Shown in pieces: positions 22,652 through 30,323 of a DNA stretch of 30,925 nucleotides. The notes beneath the pieces were generated by a model, which made no database searches, was not told where the DNA came from, and worked only from the letters and a program-made list of their open reading frames with translations. A program made the position numbers and the translations under genes. How positions within the stretch are numbered: position 1 is the stretch's first letter; the number at the start of each line of letters is the position of its first letter. Origin of the DNA: UQRS01 sp964481575 (GTDB lineage: Bacteria > Bacillota > Clostridia > Oscillospirales > Acutalibacteraceae); NCBI GenBank assembly GCA_964481575.1, contig CAYZTR010000025.1:1-30925 (forward strand), read 5' to 3'.

Positions 22652-22856
22652 AATGAAAATCAATGTAAACAAATTATCAATTGCTATGGCAAGAGCGGGA
22701 ATGAACTTTTCAGAATTGGCAAATAGTTCAAAGGTATCAAGACCCACTTTGTCATACATAAAAAATGGCAAATCATGCCGCCCTGATGTAGCTGCTAAAA
22801 TCGCCGCTGCTTTAGGTGTTGATGTTACCGAAATCATTGACACAAAGGAAGGATGA
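22652..22856 (+). CDS. XRE-family regulator, Cro-like, 67 aa
   Basis: A minimal helix-turn-helix protein: KLSIAMARAGMNFSELANSS, then KVSRPTLSYIKNGKSCRPDV and AAKIAAALGVDVTEII. ATG 22652 follows AAAGGAG. It lies first in the rightward operon and only 34 bp before the primase-helicase gene. By position it plays the Cro role against the 158-aa repressor. Confidence 0.85.
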
Positions 22857-22890
22857 TCAACGATGAAAAAGGCAAAGGCGGTGATAATTG

Positions 22891-24870
22891 ATGTTAAAGC
22901 AGTATATAGAGTTTAATGGTAAGCATCCGAGAGGGAGAAAAGAAAACCGCTGCTATTCTGATCAGCCTGATACAGAATGGGTCAGTTACGGTTGTTCTTA
23001 TTCTGATGGGTTCCTGAAGGTTGATGTAGATGACTATGATCACAAAACAGGAGAACTTGAAGAACCAATTCACGGCAAACCAAGAAGCGAAGCAATAATA
23101 AAGCTGCTTGATGATTTGCATATCAGATACAACGGCATCAGGACTGAAAACGGTGTTCATCTGTTCTTCCGTGTACCCTCTCCAATGAGCAAAAAGACGG
23201 TGCCGCCGTGGTATTGCACTATTGGTGTTAAGTGTGAATGGAAATTTCCCGCTTCAGATGACCATATACCGCTGAAGATCAACGGCGTGGAACGGACATT
23301 CTTCAAAGGTTCGCTTTCAAACAAAGATATTGATGAACTGCCATTCTTTCTTTACCCGCTCCAAAAAGCAAAAGAAAGACCGTATGACATAACCTTTCCG
23401 AGCGGGGCAAGAACGCAAGAATTAGGCGGTTATCTATTCCATTTGGCCAAGATGGAGAACAAAGGACTTAATATAGCACCGGAACAGGCTTTTAATATTG
23501 TTCGCTATATGAACAACTATGTTTTTGAAGATCCCATCCCGGAAGATTCTCTGAATGCCGAAATCTTGAATGGCAGCACGCTTGAAAAGCTGAAGGCAAG
23601 CCAAAAGGAAAAAGCAGAAAAGAACCTTTCCCATGTTTCTATTGGTGATGAAATAATTGACCGCTATGATCTGATCACTGTAAACGGCGATTTTTACGGT
23701 TATGAAAACGGTGTTTATAAACCGTTTGCGGATGGCAAAATTACCGCTTTTATGAGTGACAATTATCCTACTGTAAAAATCAGCATGAAGCGGGAAGTCA
23801 CTGACTATATAAAGGGAAAAACCTTTCAAGATCAGCCGCAAAGCAGCGGGGAAATCAATGTCAAAAATGGACTTCTTTCCATAGATGACAGCGGAAAAGT
23901 TCGGCTGCTTCCGCATTCGGCAGAAAACATTTCTTTTAAGCAGTTTAACGCTGTTTACAATCCCAATGCGAAATGTGAATTGCTTGAAGAATCTTTGTTC
24001 AAGTGGTTCAGCGGCAATTCAGAAGAAATTGAACTTTTTAAGCAACTAATGGGGTATCTGATGATGAACCATGTTGACTATGAAAAGATATTCTTCTTCA
24101 TCGGTTTGCCCTCTACCGGAAAGACCTGCTTGTTAAAGCTGATCATTCACTTTTGCGGCAAGGAAAATGTATCAAGCATTGATCTGAATGATATGAATCA
24201 AAATTTTGGGCTTGAACCGCTGATTGAAAAAATCGCAAATATTGCAGGTGATCTTCCCAAAACAAAGGTTCTTAAAAGCGACAAATTTAAAATGCTTGCA
24301 GATGGTTCACCAATAAGCATAAAGCGAAAATACAAGAGTGTACTAACATATTCCTTCACCGGCAAGCTGATATTCGGCATGAATCAATTTCCCGATATGT
24401 CAAATGATTTTGCCGGGGTAGAACGAAGGCTTGTTATATTCCGCTTTAATCACATATTCCGCAAGGGTGACCCTGACTATAATCCGCATATCAACACAGA
24501 TTTGGCAACTGATCAATGTATGTCAGCACTGCTTAACATGGCTATTGAGGGTTATATAAATCTGATCAGAAACAAGGGCTTCATATCGACCAAAGAAAGT
24601 GAGCGGGCTTTAGATGAATTTGTCACTGAAAATGACACGGTTATTCAATGGCTGCATAATGCGGATATAACGGAAGATTATTTGCTGCGTGAGCCTATCA
24701 AAAACGGCATTCACGGCGTATATCCTGAATATCAAGCATTCTGCATCACTATTGGAGAAGAACCAAAGCGGCAAAGGGATTTTTCAACCACAATATGCAA
24801 CCGGTACAGCTTTGAAACCAAAACAAGACGGTTAAACGGTGCAAGACTGCAAATGTTTGTGAAAAAGTAA
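22891..24870 (+). CDS. Primase-SF3 helicase replication protein
   Basis: A 659-residue replication initiator typical of satellites and plasmids. The N-terminal part resembles an archaeo-eukaryotic primase/polymerase: KVDVDD (about 43-48) supplies metal-binding acidic residues and RTENGVHLFFRV (His90) the following active-site strand. The C-terminal part is a D5/P4-like superfamily 3 helicase, with Walker A GLPSTGKT (405-412), the acidic IANIAGDLPK region, and FGMNQFPDMSNDFAGVERR as the sensor/arginine segment. ATG 22891 follows AAAGGCGGTGAT; a TTG one codon earlier is possible. Immediately downstream is a long perfect inverted repeat around AT-rich DNA, the probable origin it acts on. Confidence 0.88.
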   Translation: MLKQYIEFNGKHPRGRKENRCYSDQPDTEWVSYGCSYSDGFLKVDVDDYDHKTGELEEPIHGKPRSEAIIKLLDDLHIRYNGIRTENGVHLFFRVPSPMSKKTVPPWYCTIGVKCEWKFPASDDHIPLKINGVERTFFKGSLSNKDIDELPFFLYPLQKAKERPYDITFPSGARTQELGGYLFHLAKMENKGLNIAPEQAFNIVRYMNNYVFEDPIPEDSLNAEILNGSTLEKLKASQKEKAEKNLSHVSIGDEIIDRYDLITVNGDFYGYENGVYKPFADGKITAFMSDNYPTVKISMKREVTDYIKGKTFQDQPQSSGEINVKNGLLSIDDSGKVRLLPHSAENISFKQFNAVYNPNAKCELLEESLFKWFSGNSEEIELFKQLMGYLMMNHVDYEKIFFFIGLPSTGKTCLLKLIIHFCGKENVSSIDLNDMNQNFGLEPLIEKIANIAGDLPKTKVLKSDKFKMLADGSPISIKRKYKSVLTYSFTGKLIFGMNQFPDMSNDFAGVERRLVIFRFNHIFRKGDPDYNPHINTDLATDQCMSALLNMAIEGYINLIRNKGFISTKESERALDEFVTENDTVIQWLHNADITEDYLLREPIKNGIHGVYPEYQAFCITIGEEPKRQRDFSTTICNRYSFETKTRRLNGARLQMFVKK

Positions 24871-24871
24871 G

Positions 24872-24997
24872 TGTCAACCTGTCAATCAGATATATATAAT
24901 TTTTATTATCTATTCACTGATAAAAAAGTTTTTATAAAAATTTTTTCTTCTTATGTGATAGGTGTAAAAATGGCTGATTCTGATTGACAGGTTGACA
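24872..24997. other. Candidate replication origin of the element
   Basis: A 19-bp perfect inverted repeat, TGTCAACCTGTCAATCAGA (24872-24890) and its complement (24979-24997), encloses 88 bp of very AT-rich DNA with TATATATAAT, long A and T runs, and TCACTGATA/ATGTGATAG words. It starts right after the stop codon of the primase-helicase. In SaPI-type islands the origin has the same design, initiator-binding repeats flanking an AT-rich melting region next to the rep gene. Role inferred. A giant terminator is unlikely because the loop is too long and no T run follows. Confidence 0.6.
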
Positions 24998-25020
24998 GCA
25001 GAAAGGCAGGTGAAAAGACA

Positions 25021-25185
25021 ATGGAACTAACCATTGATCAACTATGGGATATTGTCAGTGAAATGCGTGATGATATAGAAAAGTTAGAAGAACAGCTTGA
25101 TGAAGCTACCGAAACAATCAAAGATTTAACCAACCGTGTGAATGATTTAGAAGCAAGTGTTGATGATGCGGGATATGGTTACTGA
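25021..25185 (+). CDS. Small coiled-coil protein, 54 aa
   Basis: Starts MELTIDQLWDIVSEM, is strongly acidic, and residues 10-48 form an uninterrupted heptad-type coiled coil (IEKLEEQLDEATETIKDL). GGCAGGTGA precedes ATG 25021. It lies just right of the candidate origin and before the integrase. Unrecognised; possibly an accessory or oligomerisation factor of the replication or integration machinery. Confidence 0.6.
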   Translation: MELTIDQLWDIVSEMRDDIEKLEEQLDEATETIKDLTNRVNDLEASVDDAGYGY

Positions 25186-25199
25186 TCTTCTTTGGTGCC

Positions 25200-25228
25200 G
25201 GAGAGGGATTTATTAGTATATCCTCTCC
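25200..25228. terminator. Weak hairpin between coiled-coil gene and integrase
   Basis: GGAGAGG/CCTCTCC (25200-25206 with 25222-25228) with an AT-rich loop and no strong T run. Confidence 0.4.
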
Positions 25229-25316
25229 ACCTTAACAAAGCTTAACAATATGGGTGTGAATGTAGGGTTTTTGTGGGTTTTGTATTTACAGATCAGCGCA
25301 ACTAATGTGAAAGGGG

Positions 25317-26357
25317 GTGTCCGTTATCAAACTACCTAATGGGTATGGAACAGTATATAAACTGTCCGGAAAGCGAAGAAAACCATATATAGCAAGAAAA
25401 ACAATCGGATGGGATATTAACGGAAAGCAGCTTTATTCAACCATTGGATATTTTGCTACACGCCAAGAAGGGCTTCAGGCTTTGGCAGATTATAATAACA
25501 ATCCTTATGATCTGATCATGTCAAAATTGACCTTTTCAGAAATTTATCAAAAATGGTTTGACAGCACCTTTGATGAAGATGCAAACCGATCCACCATAAA
25601 GAACTACAATACAGCATACAACCATTGCAAACCGTTGTACAACATGAAAATGGCTGATATACGCCTTTACCATATGCAGAAGGTGATTGATGACTGCCCC
25701 ACCGGTTATCAGTCTGCAAGCCGCATTAAAATCCTTCTGAACAAGATGTTTCAATGGTGTGTGCAGCGGGAGTATATCAGAAAGAATTATGCTGAAAATT
25801 TGACTGTTCCGAAGGTAGAGCAAAAAAGCCAAAGAAGGGCATTTACAAGGGAACATATTGATTTGCTTTGGAGTGTTGCACATACCAACCCAAATGTTCC
25901 GATTGTGTTGATGCTGCTTTATTGCGGGGTGAGAATCAACGAACTGTTGAACCTGAAGAAAGAGGATGTCAACCTTGATGAACAATGGTTCAGGGTCAGA
26001 GCATCTAAAACAAATGCCGGTATTCGTATTGTTCCCATAGCGGACAAGGTTCTTCCTTTTTGGCAAGAGTTTATGGAGCGTTCAAAGTGTTCCTATGCAG
26101 TCTGTACCACAGACGGTGACCAACTGACCTATGATAATTTCAGGAAGAATTATTGGCATCCGCTGATGGATAAGCTGAATATGGACTACATACCGCACGA
26201 AACACGCCATACTTGTAACAGCCTTTTGATAATGTCAAATTGCAATCCCACCATCAGAAAGAAGATCATGGGGCATAAAAGCCAAATGGATATTGGTGAA
26301 GCTGTTTACGGTCATATTTACACGGATGAACTATTAAAGGCAATCAATCAGATATAA
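25317..26357 (+). CDS. int: Tyrosine recombinase/integrase
   Basis: A 346-residue phage-type integrase. Order: an N-terminal arm-binding region with KLPNGYGTVYKLSGKRRKPY (5-24), a SAM-like core-binding domain (about 70-170), and the catalytic domain with Arg206 (CGVRINELLNL), Lys231, His294-x-x-Arg297 (HETRH), His320 (MGHKS) and Tyr331 (AVYGHIY). All catalytic positions are present. GTG 25317 follows AAAGGGGG. It should catalyse integration and excision of the surrounding element. No excisionase gene is recognisable nearby. Confidence 0.95.
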   Translation: MSVIKLPNGYGTVYKLSGKRRKPYIARKTIGWDINGKQLYSTIGYFATRQEGLQALADYNNNPYDLIMSKLTFSEIYQKWFDSTFDEDANRSTIKNYNTAYNHCKPLYNMKMADIRLYHMQKVIDDCPTGYQSASRIKILLNKMFQWCVQREYIRKNYAENLTVPKVEQKSQRRAFTREHIDLLWSVAHTNPNVPIVLMLLYCGVRINELLNLKKEDVNLDEQWFRVRASKTNAGIRIVPIADKVLPFWQEFMERSKCSYAVCTTDGDQLTYDNFRKNYWHPLMDKLNMDYIPHETRHTCNSLLIMSNCNPTIRKKIMGHKSQMDIGEAVYGHIYTDELLKAINQI

Positions 26358-26413
26358 AGCCCGCTCCAAGAGAGGAATTTATATAAATATTTTAGAAAGG
26401 CAAGGTATTTCAG

Positions 26414-27009
26414 ATGAAAGATTTTGAGAAAATCAAAAAGCAAATTTCACAGATCGGTTCTGAAACCGATTCAAGGAAGGGGGATTTAGAAAAACAGATT
26501 GCATCTGTGACAGCAGAACTGAAGCAATCAAAAGCGGCAGAGGAAACCGCAGTTGATGCAAAGTCGCTTGATGATTTCCAAAAGCAGCAGGTAACTTCTG
26601 CCATGTTAGAAAGACAGCTTGAAAAGCTACAAAAAGAACTTGAAAACATTGAATTCTATGCACCAATAACCGCTGATGAACATAGTGCCATTAAAAGCGA
26701 ACTGAAAGAAACCGCAAAAACATTATTTTGGCAAAATATCAAGATTTAATCAGTTTGCTTGACAGAGGATCGGAAATTGTGGCAGAGATCGAAGAAACCA
26801 TAAAAGAATACAATTCTGTATTTGGAAGTTTGGATTCTGCTATAAGCAAAAGCGAAGCTGATGTGAATGGTGTTTCATTCAAGGCATTTTCAATTTCGGA
26901 TTGCTATAATGTACCGTCACAAATAAAAGATGTCTTTTGCAGCAATCCCAATTCAGTTCATTCTATCAAGTATCTTCTGAAGAACAAAATTAAAACAAGA
27001 TCAGTTTAA
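26414..27009 (+). pseudogene. Hypothetical cargo protein, frameshifted
   Basis: Two overlapping frames appear to be one protein of about 195 residues. The first (26414-26749) starts MKDFEKIKKQISQIGSETDS and is coiled-coil-rich (LERQLEKLQKELENIEF). The second (from about 26728 to 27009) continues one base back as AKYQDLISLLDRGSEIVAEI and ends in KNKIKTRSV. The second has only a TTG start without a ribosome site, which favours an indel over a separate gene. GCA-AAA-ACA near 26715 is not a canonical slippery site. Phage-like coiled-coil cargo of unknown function. Confidence 0.55.
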
Positions 27010-27438
27010 TCAGAATTAACCCGCTCAAAGCCTGATTTTTCAAGCCGAGAGCGGGTTTTTGTAGTGTTAGTTACCGGCATTTTCAGGAAGTCCATTTGTT
27101 AGTTTTTTATGAGTTACTTGTGAGTTACCGCCGTGGACAAGGGTACCCTCTCAAACTGAACAAAACTGAACAACCCCCGAAGAATACTGTATTTACAATA
27201 CCTTCAAGGGTTGTTCGGTTATGGCTTGTGCTACCAATTTAGATGCCACCTGATTTTTTAAGAAAACTGCTTAAATCAAGGCTTTTTCTAACTTTTGCCC
27301 GGTCTTTACACATTGGCGGATATCCGCATCCCTATATTCGACGAAATTTAATGGCTACCAATTTGGATGCCATTTTTTCATCTGCATTTCTGACTTATAT
27401 ATTATAACATACTGGATTTGGATTTTCCACTCTTTTTC
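27010..27438. other. Gene-free right edge of the element with repeats
   Basis: No supported gene. It contains the terminator at 27019, att-like words (27065-27074, 27112-27121), a hairpin GAACAACCC/GGGTTGTTC (about 27169-27217), and a 19-bp direct repeat GCTACCAATTTRGATGCCA at 27230-27248 and 27354-27372, 124 bp apart. Confidence 0.5.
27019..27061 (+). terminator. Terminator after the cargo gene
   Basis: ACCCGCTC/GAGCGGGT (27019-27026 with 27049-27056) and TTTTTG. Its stem belongs to the recurring GAGCGGG set of this element. Confidence 0.72.
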
Positions 27439-27666
27439 TCATTTTTTCAGAAAGTTGACACATTTGTCTGTTTCATCTTCAATCCAACGGTTGACCATTT
27501 CCTTGACTGCTTCTTCGTTATTTGGGTCACCGCAAAACTCAATAAACATCCGCAGAGCGTCCTCCGGTGTAAGTCCCATTGGCTCGAGGACTGCTCGGGC
27601 CTGTTCAAGTAGATCATCGTCAATTTCAACCTCTATTGTTACCAAATTCTTTTTGCCATTTGTCAT
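27439..27666 (-). CDS. RelB/DinJ-like antitoxin
   Basis: A 75-residue protein. VTIEVEIDDDLLEQARAVLE followed by GLTPEDALRMFIEF is the ribbon-helix-helix pattern of RelB/DinJ antitoxins. The acidic C-terminal tail (NEEAVKEMVNRWIEDETDK) would wrap a toxin. ATG 27666 is chosen because GAGAGG lies upstream and the family starts here. It overlaps the end of the HTH gene by about 40 nt. No RelE-type toxin follows before the gene-free stretch, so the antitoxin is orphaned or pairs with another product of this locus. Confidence 0.65.
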   Translation of the reverse strand: MTNGKKNLVTIEVEIDDDLLEQARAVLEPMGLTPEDALRMFIEFCGDPNNEEAVKEMVNRWIEDETDKCVNFLKK

Positions 27667-27931
27667 GACCGTTTTCCTCTCTATTATTACTTGACCCTGC
27701 ATCTATTTCAAATTCTGCGCAGATTTGCTCTAAAGGAAAGCGCGGCAGTTTTCGAAATGCATGAAGCATCAGCTCTTGATATATGTCCTCATCAAACTTC
27801 CCGTTGTAAAAACTGATGTGTTTAAATAGTGGTATATACTGTTCAAGGAGAGCGCCCGCCGCTTCTCTTTCACCGTTTACAGCTCCGACAAGGAGAGATA
27901 GAAAATCATCAGCGGTTTGCTTCTTTGCCAT
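27626..27931 (-). CDS. HTH_16/sigma-region-2-like protein
   Basis: A 101-residue protein. Residues 25-65 (LEQYIPLFKHISFYNGKFDE, then DIYQELMLHAFRKLPRF) match the HTH_16/sigma-70 region 2-like helices found in clostridial mobile elements. The tail is polar and probably disordered. The gene begins 23 nt inside the end of the sigma-region-4 gene, so they are translated together. By analogy to B. subtilis SigO-RsoA, where regions 2 and 4 are on separate proteins, the two could form one sigma factor. The pairing is an inference. Confidence 0.7.
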   Translation of the reverse strand: MAKKQTADDFLSLLVGAVNGEREAAGALLEQYIPLFKHISFYNGKFDEDIYQELMLHAFRKLPRFPLEQICAEFEIDAGSSNNREENGHDKWQKEFGNNRG

Positions 27932-28349
27932 TGGTTAATTCCTTCCTCAATTTCCGTAAGGCCCTGCCTTTTATTTTGTAGAGTACATCCCTTGTTAACA
28001 TGAGATGCTTTGTAATATCACTTGTTTTCATTTCATAGACAAAATAATAGACAAGTACCTGCTGATACCGATCTGGCAAAGCCTTAAATGCCTTTTCTAA
28101 TCTCACATTTGTGAATTGAAATAGATCGGCGTAGCTTTTGACATACGGATCTCGCAGATCAAAATATGAAGGTATCTCTTTTTCATGTAACTCGTCGAGA
28201 GTTACAGTGGTAACACTTCGATTGTAGTAGCGTGTGATCGTACTGTTCTTTTTCCGAAGTGATGTTGTTTTCAGCCAAACTGTGAAAATGGCTCGGAGTG
28301 AGTCCGATGCATCTTTCGGAGCTGATTTGGAAATAACTTGATTATTCAC
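27909..28349 (-). CDS. Sigma-70 region 4 family protein
   Basis: A 146-residue protein. The N-terminal half is variable (a SLRAIFTVWLKTTSLRKKNS region). The C-terminal 70 residues are a sigma region 4: RLEKAFKALPDRYQQVLVYY, then EMKTSDITKHLMLTRDVLYK and RALRKLRKEL. No region 2 is visible in this protein, but the coupled downstream gene supplies one. It starts 2 bp after the preceding gene. Homologues occur in Tn916/Tn1549-type conjugative elements. Confidence 0.78.
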   Translation of the reverse strand: MNNQVISKSAPKDASDSLRAIFTVWLKTTSLRKKNSTITRYYNRSVTTVTLDELHEKEIPSYFDLRDPYVKSYADLFQFTNVRLEKAFKALPDRYQQVLVYYFVYEMKTSDITKHLMLTRDVLYKIKGRALRKLRKELTNGKEANR

Positions 28350-28351
28350 TC

Positions 28352-29023
28352 CTATTCCTCGAATCTACTGTTTTGCCAGTTCCTCATATCTTGATTCTCC
28401 TGATCACGGGACTCGCAATATTTTAGATACTTTTCCTCCGCTTCTTCTCTCGTATGGTATTCTATGTTATAATCCCATTCGTAAAAATCACGGCAAAAAG
28501 CAAGATGCGGCTCGGTCATAATAAAGTTAATTATTTTAGCGGCTTTCCAACAAGTGCAGTGAGGTTTATTTTTTTCTTCCAAGTGAGCTTCGATGGTTTC
28601 GCAAAGCGTGGAGCGAGACGGTTTGAATTTATCAACGGTTTCCTCGAATTGAGCAAAGAACTCTCCTGATATGACGGATACGCCTTTTTCATCCTTGGAT
28701 TTATTCGGTACTTTCCACCAAATTCCAAACAACCATCCGGGGCATTCTCTGATATGAAAATGAACAACGGAGTTCGTTCCCATTGCGAAAAAGAAGTAAC
28801 CGTCGAGATATTCTATATTTTCAAAGTGCAGAGTAATTTCGTCCATTTCACGGTTGACACCATCACAGAATAATTCAAAGCTCCTTTTGAAATCTTCTGC
28901 GTATCCGGATTTGTCGCACTCTTTAACATTGTCTTTATATGCATCTATAAAATCTTTCAACGGATTTTTGTTATTCACATCTGTATCCTCCTCGATAATT
29001 GACAGAGAGGAATTCAGTTCCAT
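28352..29023 (-). CDS. Hypothetical protein, 223 aa
   Basis: Unrecognised acidic soluble protein. Aromatic-rich strands (YLDGYFFFAMGTNSVVHFHI, CPGWLFGIWWKVP) and a cysteine/histidine group PHCTCWKAAK near residue 155 are visible. ATG 29023 follows GAGGATAA; a GTG lies one codon before. Part of a tightly spaced minus-strand operon with the two genes upstream and the sigma pair downstream. Confidence 0.68.
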   Translation of the reverse strand: MELNSSLSIIEEDTDVNNKNPLKDFIDAYKDNVKECDKSGYAEDFKRSFELFCDGVNREMDEITLHFENIEYLDGYFFFAMGTNSVVHFHIRECPGWLFGIWWKVPNKSKDEKGVSVISGEFFAQFEETVDKFKPSRSTLCETIEAHLEEKNKPHCTCWKAAKIINFIMTEPHLAFCRDFYEWDYNIEYHTREEAEEKYLKYCESRDQENQDMRNWQNSRFEE

Positions 29024-29035
29024 CACATTTATCCT

Positions 29036-29536
29036 CTACTCAAGCAGAATCGATTTGCTTATGAACCTGCATTCCTCGGGATACTTTTCAAAAAAGAATT
29101 TTTCTTTCTTTTTGACTTCCTCTGCAATAGGCTCGATATCGTAACTTTGGTACTTTCGGATCGCACGGATGTATGCGACGATCATTCCTCCCCAAAGTAC
29201 GGCATCGTAGTCCCAATAATCTTTGTACCCGCGCTCGGTGACCGTCATTCGAATTGGTTTGTCGAAGGAGACATACAGAAGATCATCCTTGTGCAGATGA
29301 TTTACATGGTAATTGGGGCTGTAAACCATGTCCTTTATGCCCATCACAGAGATGTATCCATTCGCCTTGAAAATCATCCCCTCGATATAATGTTCGGGCA
29401 GATCTTCGGCCGTGATTTTCGTTTTATATTTTCCCTTTGAATACAGCCATCCATTAGGCAGGTGATCGCCACGAAAGTAACCCGCAAGAGATGTCTGTTT
29501 CACAGTATAAAAAGGTGCGGTAATTTTCTTCATCAT
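29036..29536 (-). CDS. Hypothetical protein, 166 aa
   Basis: Unrecognised soluble protein with many aromatic and basic residues (TSLAGYFRGDHLPNGWLYSK, DYWDYDAVLWGGMIVAYIRA). GAGGAACA precedes the ATG pair at 29536. It begins 6 bp after the stop of the upstream gene and ends 12 bp before the next start, so it is within one operon. No fold can be named from sight. Confidence 0.66.
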   Translation of the reverse strand: MMKKITAPFYTVKQTSLAGYFRGDHLPNGWLYSKGKYKTKITAEDLPEHYIEGMIFKANGYISVMGIKDMVYSPNYHVNHLHKDDLLYVSFDKPIRMTVTERGYKDYWDYDAVLWGGMIVAYIRAIRKYQSYDIEPIAEEVKKKEKFFFEKYPEECRFISKSILLE

Positions 29537-29542
29537 TGTTCC

Positions 29543-30193
29543 TCAACTCCGGTACACAAGCAGCCTGACAGAGTCTGCCGTGGGAGATAGATCGTCCATG
29601 CTTACATTACGAATGGCATAAAAAGCCCAATCACGGAAATAATCCAACATGCAGTCCACTTTCTCGACGATCATGTTGTAGCCTTTGTACCAATCGTCCG
29701 GTTCGTCCCACTCATAGTAGGTGTACTGCTTCTTCGCCTTGTCGGACAGTTTCTCGTATTCCTCGGCTGTCAGCCAATATCCGAAGCCTTCATATTCATT
29801 GATTTCATAGGCTGCTAATGCGACTTTCGTGACATATCCTTGGTAACGGGTAGGCTTGTCTTTCTTGACTCGGCACTTTACTGCTTTGCCGTAATTCACG
29901 AGAAAGAGGGATTGATTGTAAAAGTCCTTGTAGGTATCGATGCGGATGTCAGGATCATACGGTTCGTCATCTTCGTGTGGGAAAGCCATTTTGACTTCTT
30001 TGCTTATGTTTTTCGGTCGTCCCCACTCATATAGGCTTTCTTCCAATTCTTCGTAAGTGTCCCGCAGCCAATTCCGTCCACTTACGACAGAACACACATT
30101 GAGCGTTCCGTCTTCACGCTGAAATACAGGGTTGAGATTATACCATTTATCGCCGACACGAACTTCGGCATAGATTGAATAATAAGTTCCCAC
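29543..30193 (-). CDS. Hypothetical protein, 216 aa
   Basis: Unrecognised protein starting GTG 30193, which has AGGAG 6 nt upstream; the frame extends further but without a ribosome site. The N-terminus GTYYSIYAEVRVGDKWYNLN looks like a beta-rich domain shared by small phage or gut-element proteins. The rest is acidic and tyrosine-rich (KAKKQYTYYEWDEPDDWYKG). First gene of the six-gene minus operon, divergent from the DUF3990 gene. Confidence 0.68.
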   Translation of the reverse strand: MGTYYSIYAEVRVGDKWYNLNPVFQREDGTLNVCSVVSGRNWLRDTYEELEESLYEWGRPKNISKEVKMAFPHEDDEPYDPDIRIDTYKDFYNQSLFLVNYGKAVKCRVKKDKPTRYQGYVTKVALAAYEINEYEGFGYWLTAEEYEKLSDKAKKQYTYYEWDEPDDWYKGYNMIVEKVDCMLDYFRDWAFYAIRNVSMDDLSPTADSVRLLVYRS

Positions 30194-30256
30194 GATTTTC
30201 TCCTTTTCCTTTGTTCGATTATTTCGTTCTTTATTTTGAATTCTTTTCGGATTCTG

Positions 30257-30285
30257 TTGACAAACTATCATTGCAATGATATAAT
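30257..30285 (+). promoter_or_regulatory. Promoter of the DUF3990 gene with palindromic operator
   Basis: TTGACA (30257-30262), 17-bp spacer, TATAAT (30280-30285). The spacer is almost entirely the perfect palindrome TATCATTGCAATGATA (30266-30281). Confidence 0.88.
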
Positions 30286-30310
30286 ACAGATGTATCATCA
30301 CAACGATACA
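30266..30310. promoter_or_regulatory. Two operator palindromes upstream of the DUF3990 gene
   Basis: TATCATTGCAATGATA (30266-30281) and TGTATCATCACAACGATACA (30291-30310, 6-bp outer arms). Both contain TATCAT; a further GTATCATC lies before the start codon. They are placed to block both promoter and early elongation, as in autoregulated toxin-antitoxin operons. Confidence 0.65.
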
Positions 30311-30323
30311 GGAGGTATCATCT

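Larger units (their letters stand above)
19693..27130. mobile_element. Satellite-like integrative element, approximate limits
   Basis: A block of AT-richer genes unlike the flanking core: divergent XRE regulators, a DUF1492 sigma-like protein, a primase-SF3 helicase, a candidate origin, a tyrosine integrase and small cargo genes. There are no capsid, portal, terminase, holin, relaxase or type IV secretion genes. This content and order resemble phage-inducible chromosomal islands or other minimal satellites. Candidate attachment repeats are AGTTACTTGT (19745-19754 and 27112-27121) and TGTTAGTTAC (19741-19750 and 27065-27074). True ends are not proven. Confidence 0.6.

Noticed and set aside
22863..22916. 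17-codon ORF overlapping the primase start
   Set aside because: It has a fair ribosome site but no recognisable content; possibly a coupling device, not enough to call a gene.
26710..26735. Programmed -1 frameshift site in the cargo gene
   Set aside because: GCA-AAA-ACA and TTA-TTT-TGG do not fit the canonical slippery heptamer and no pseudoknot is obvious; an indel is simpler.
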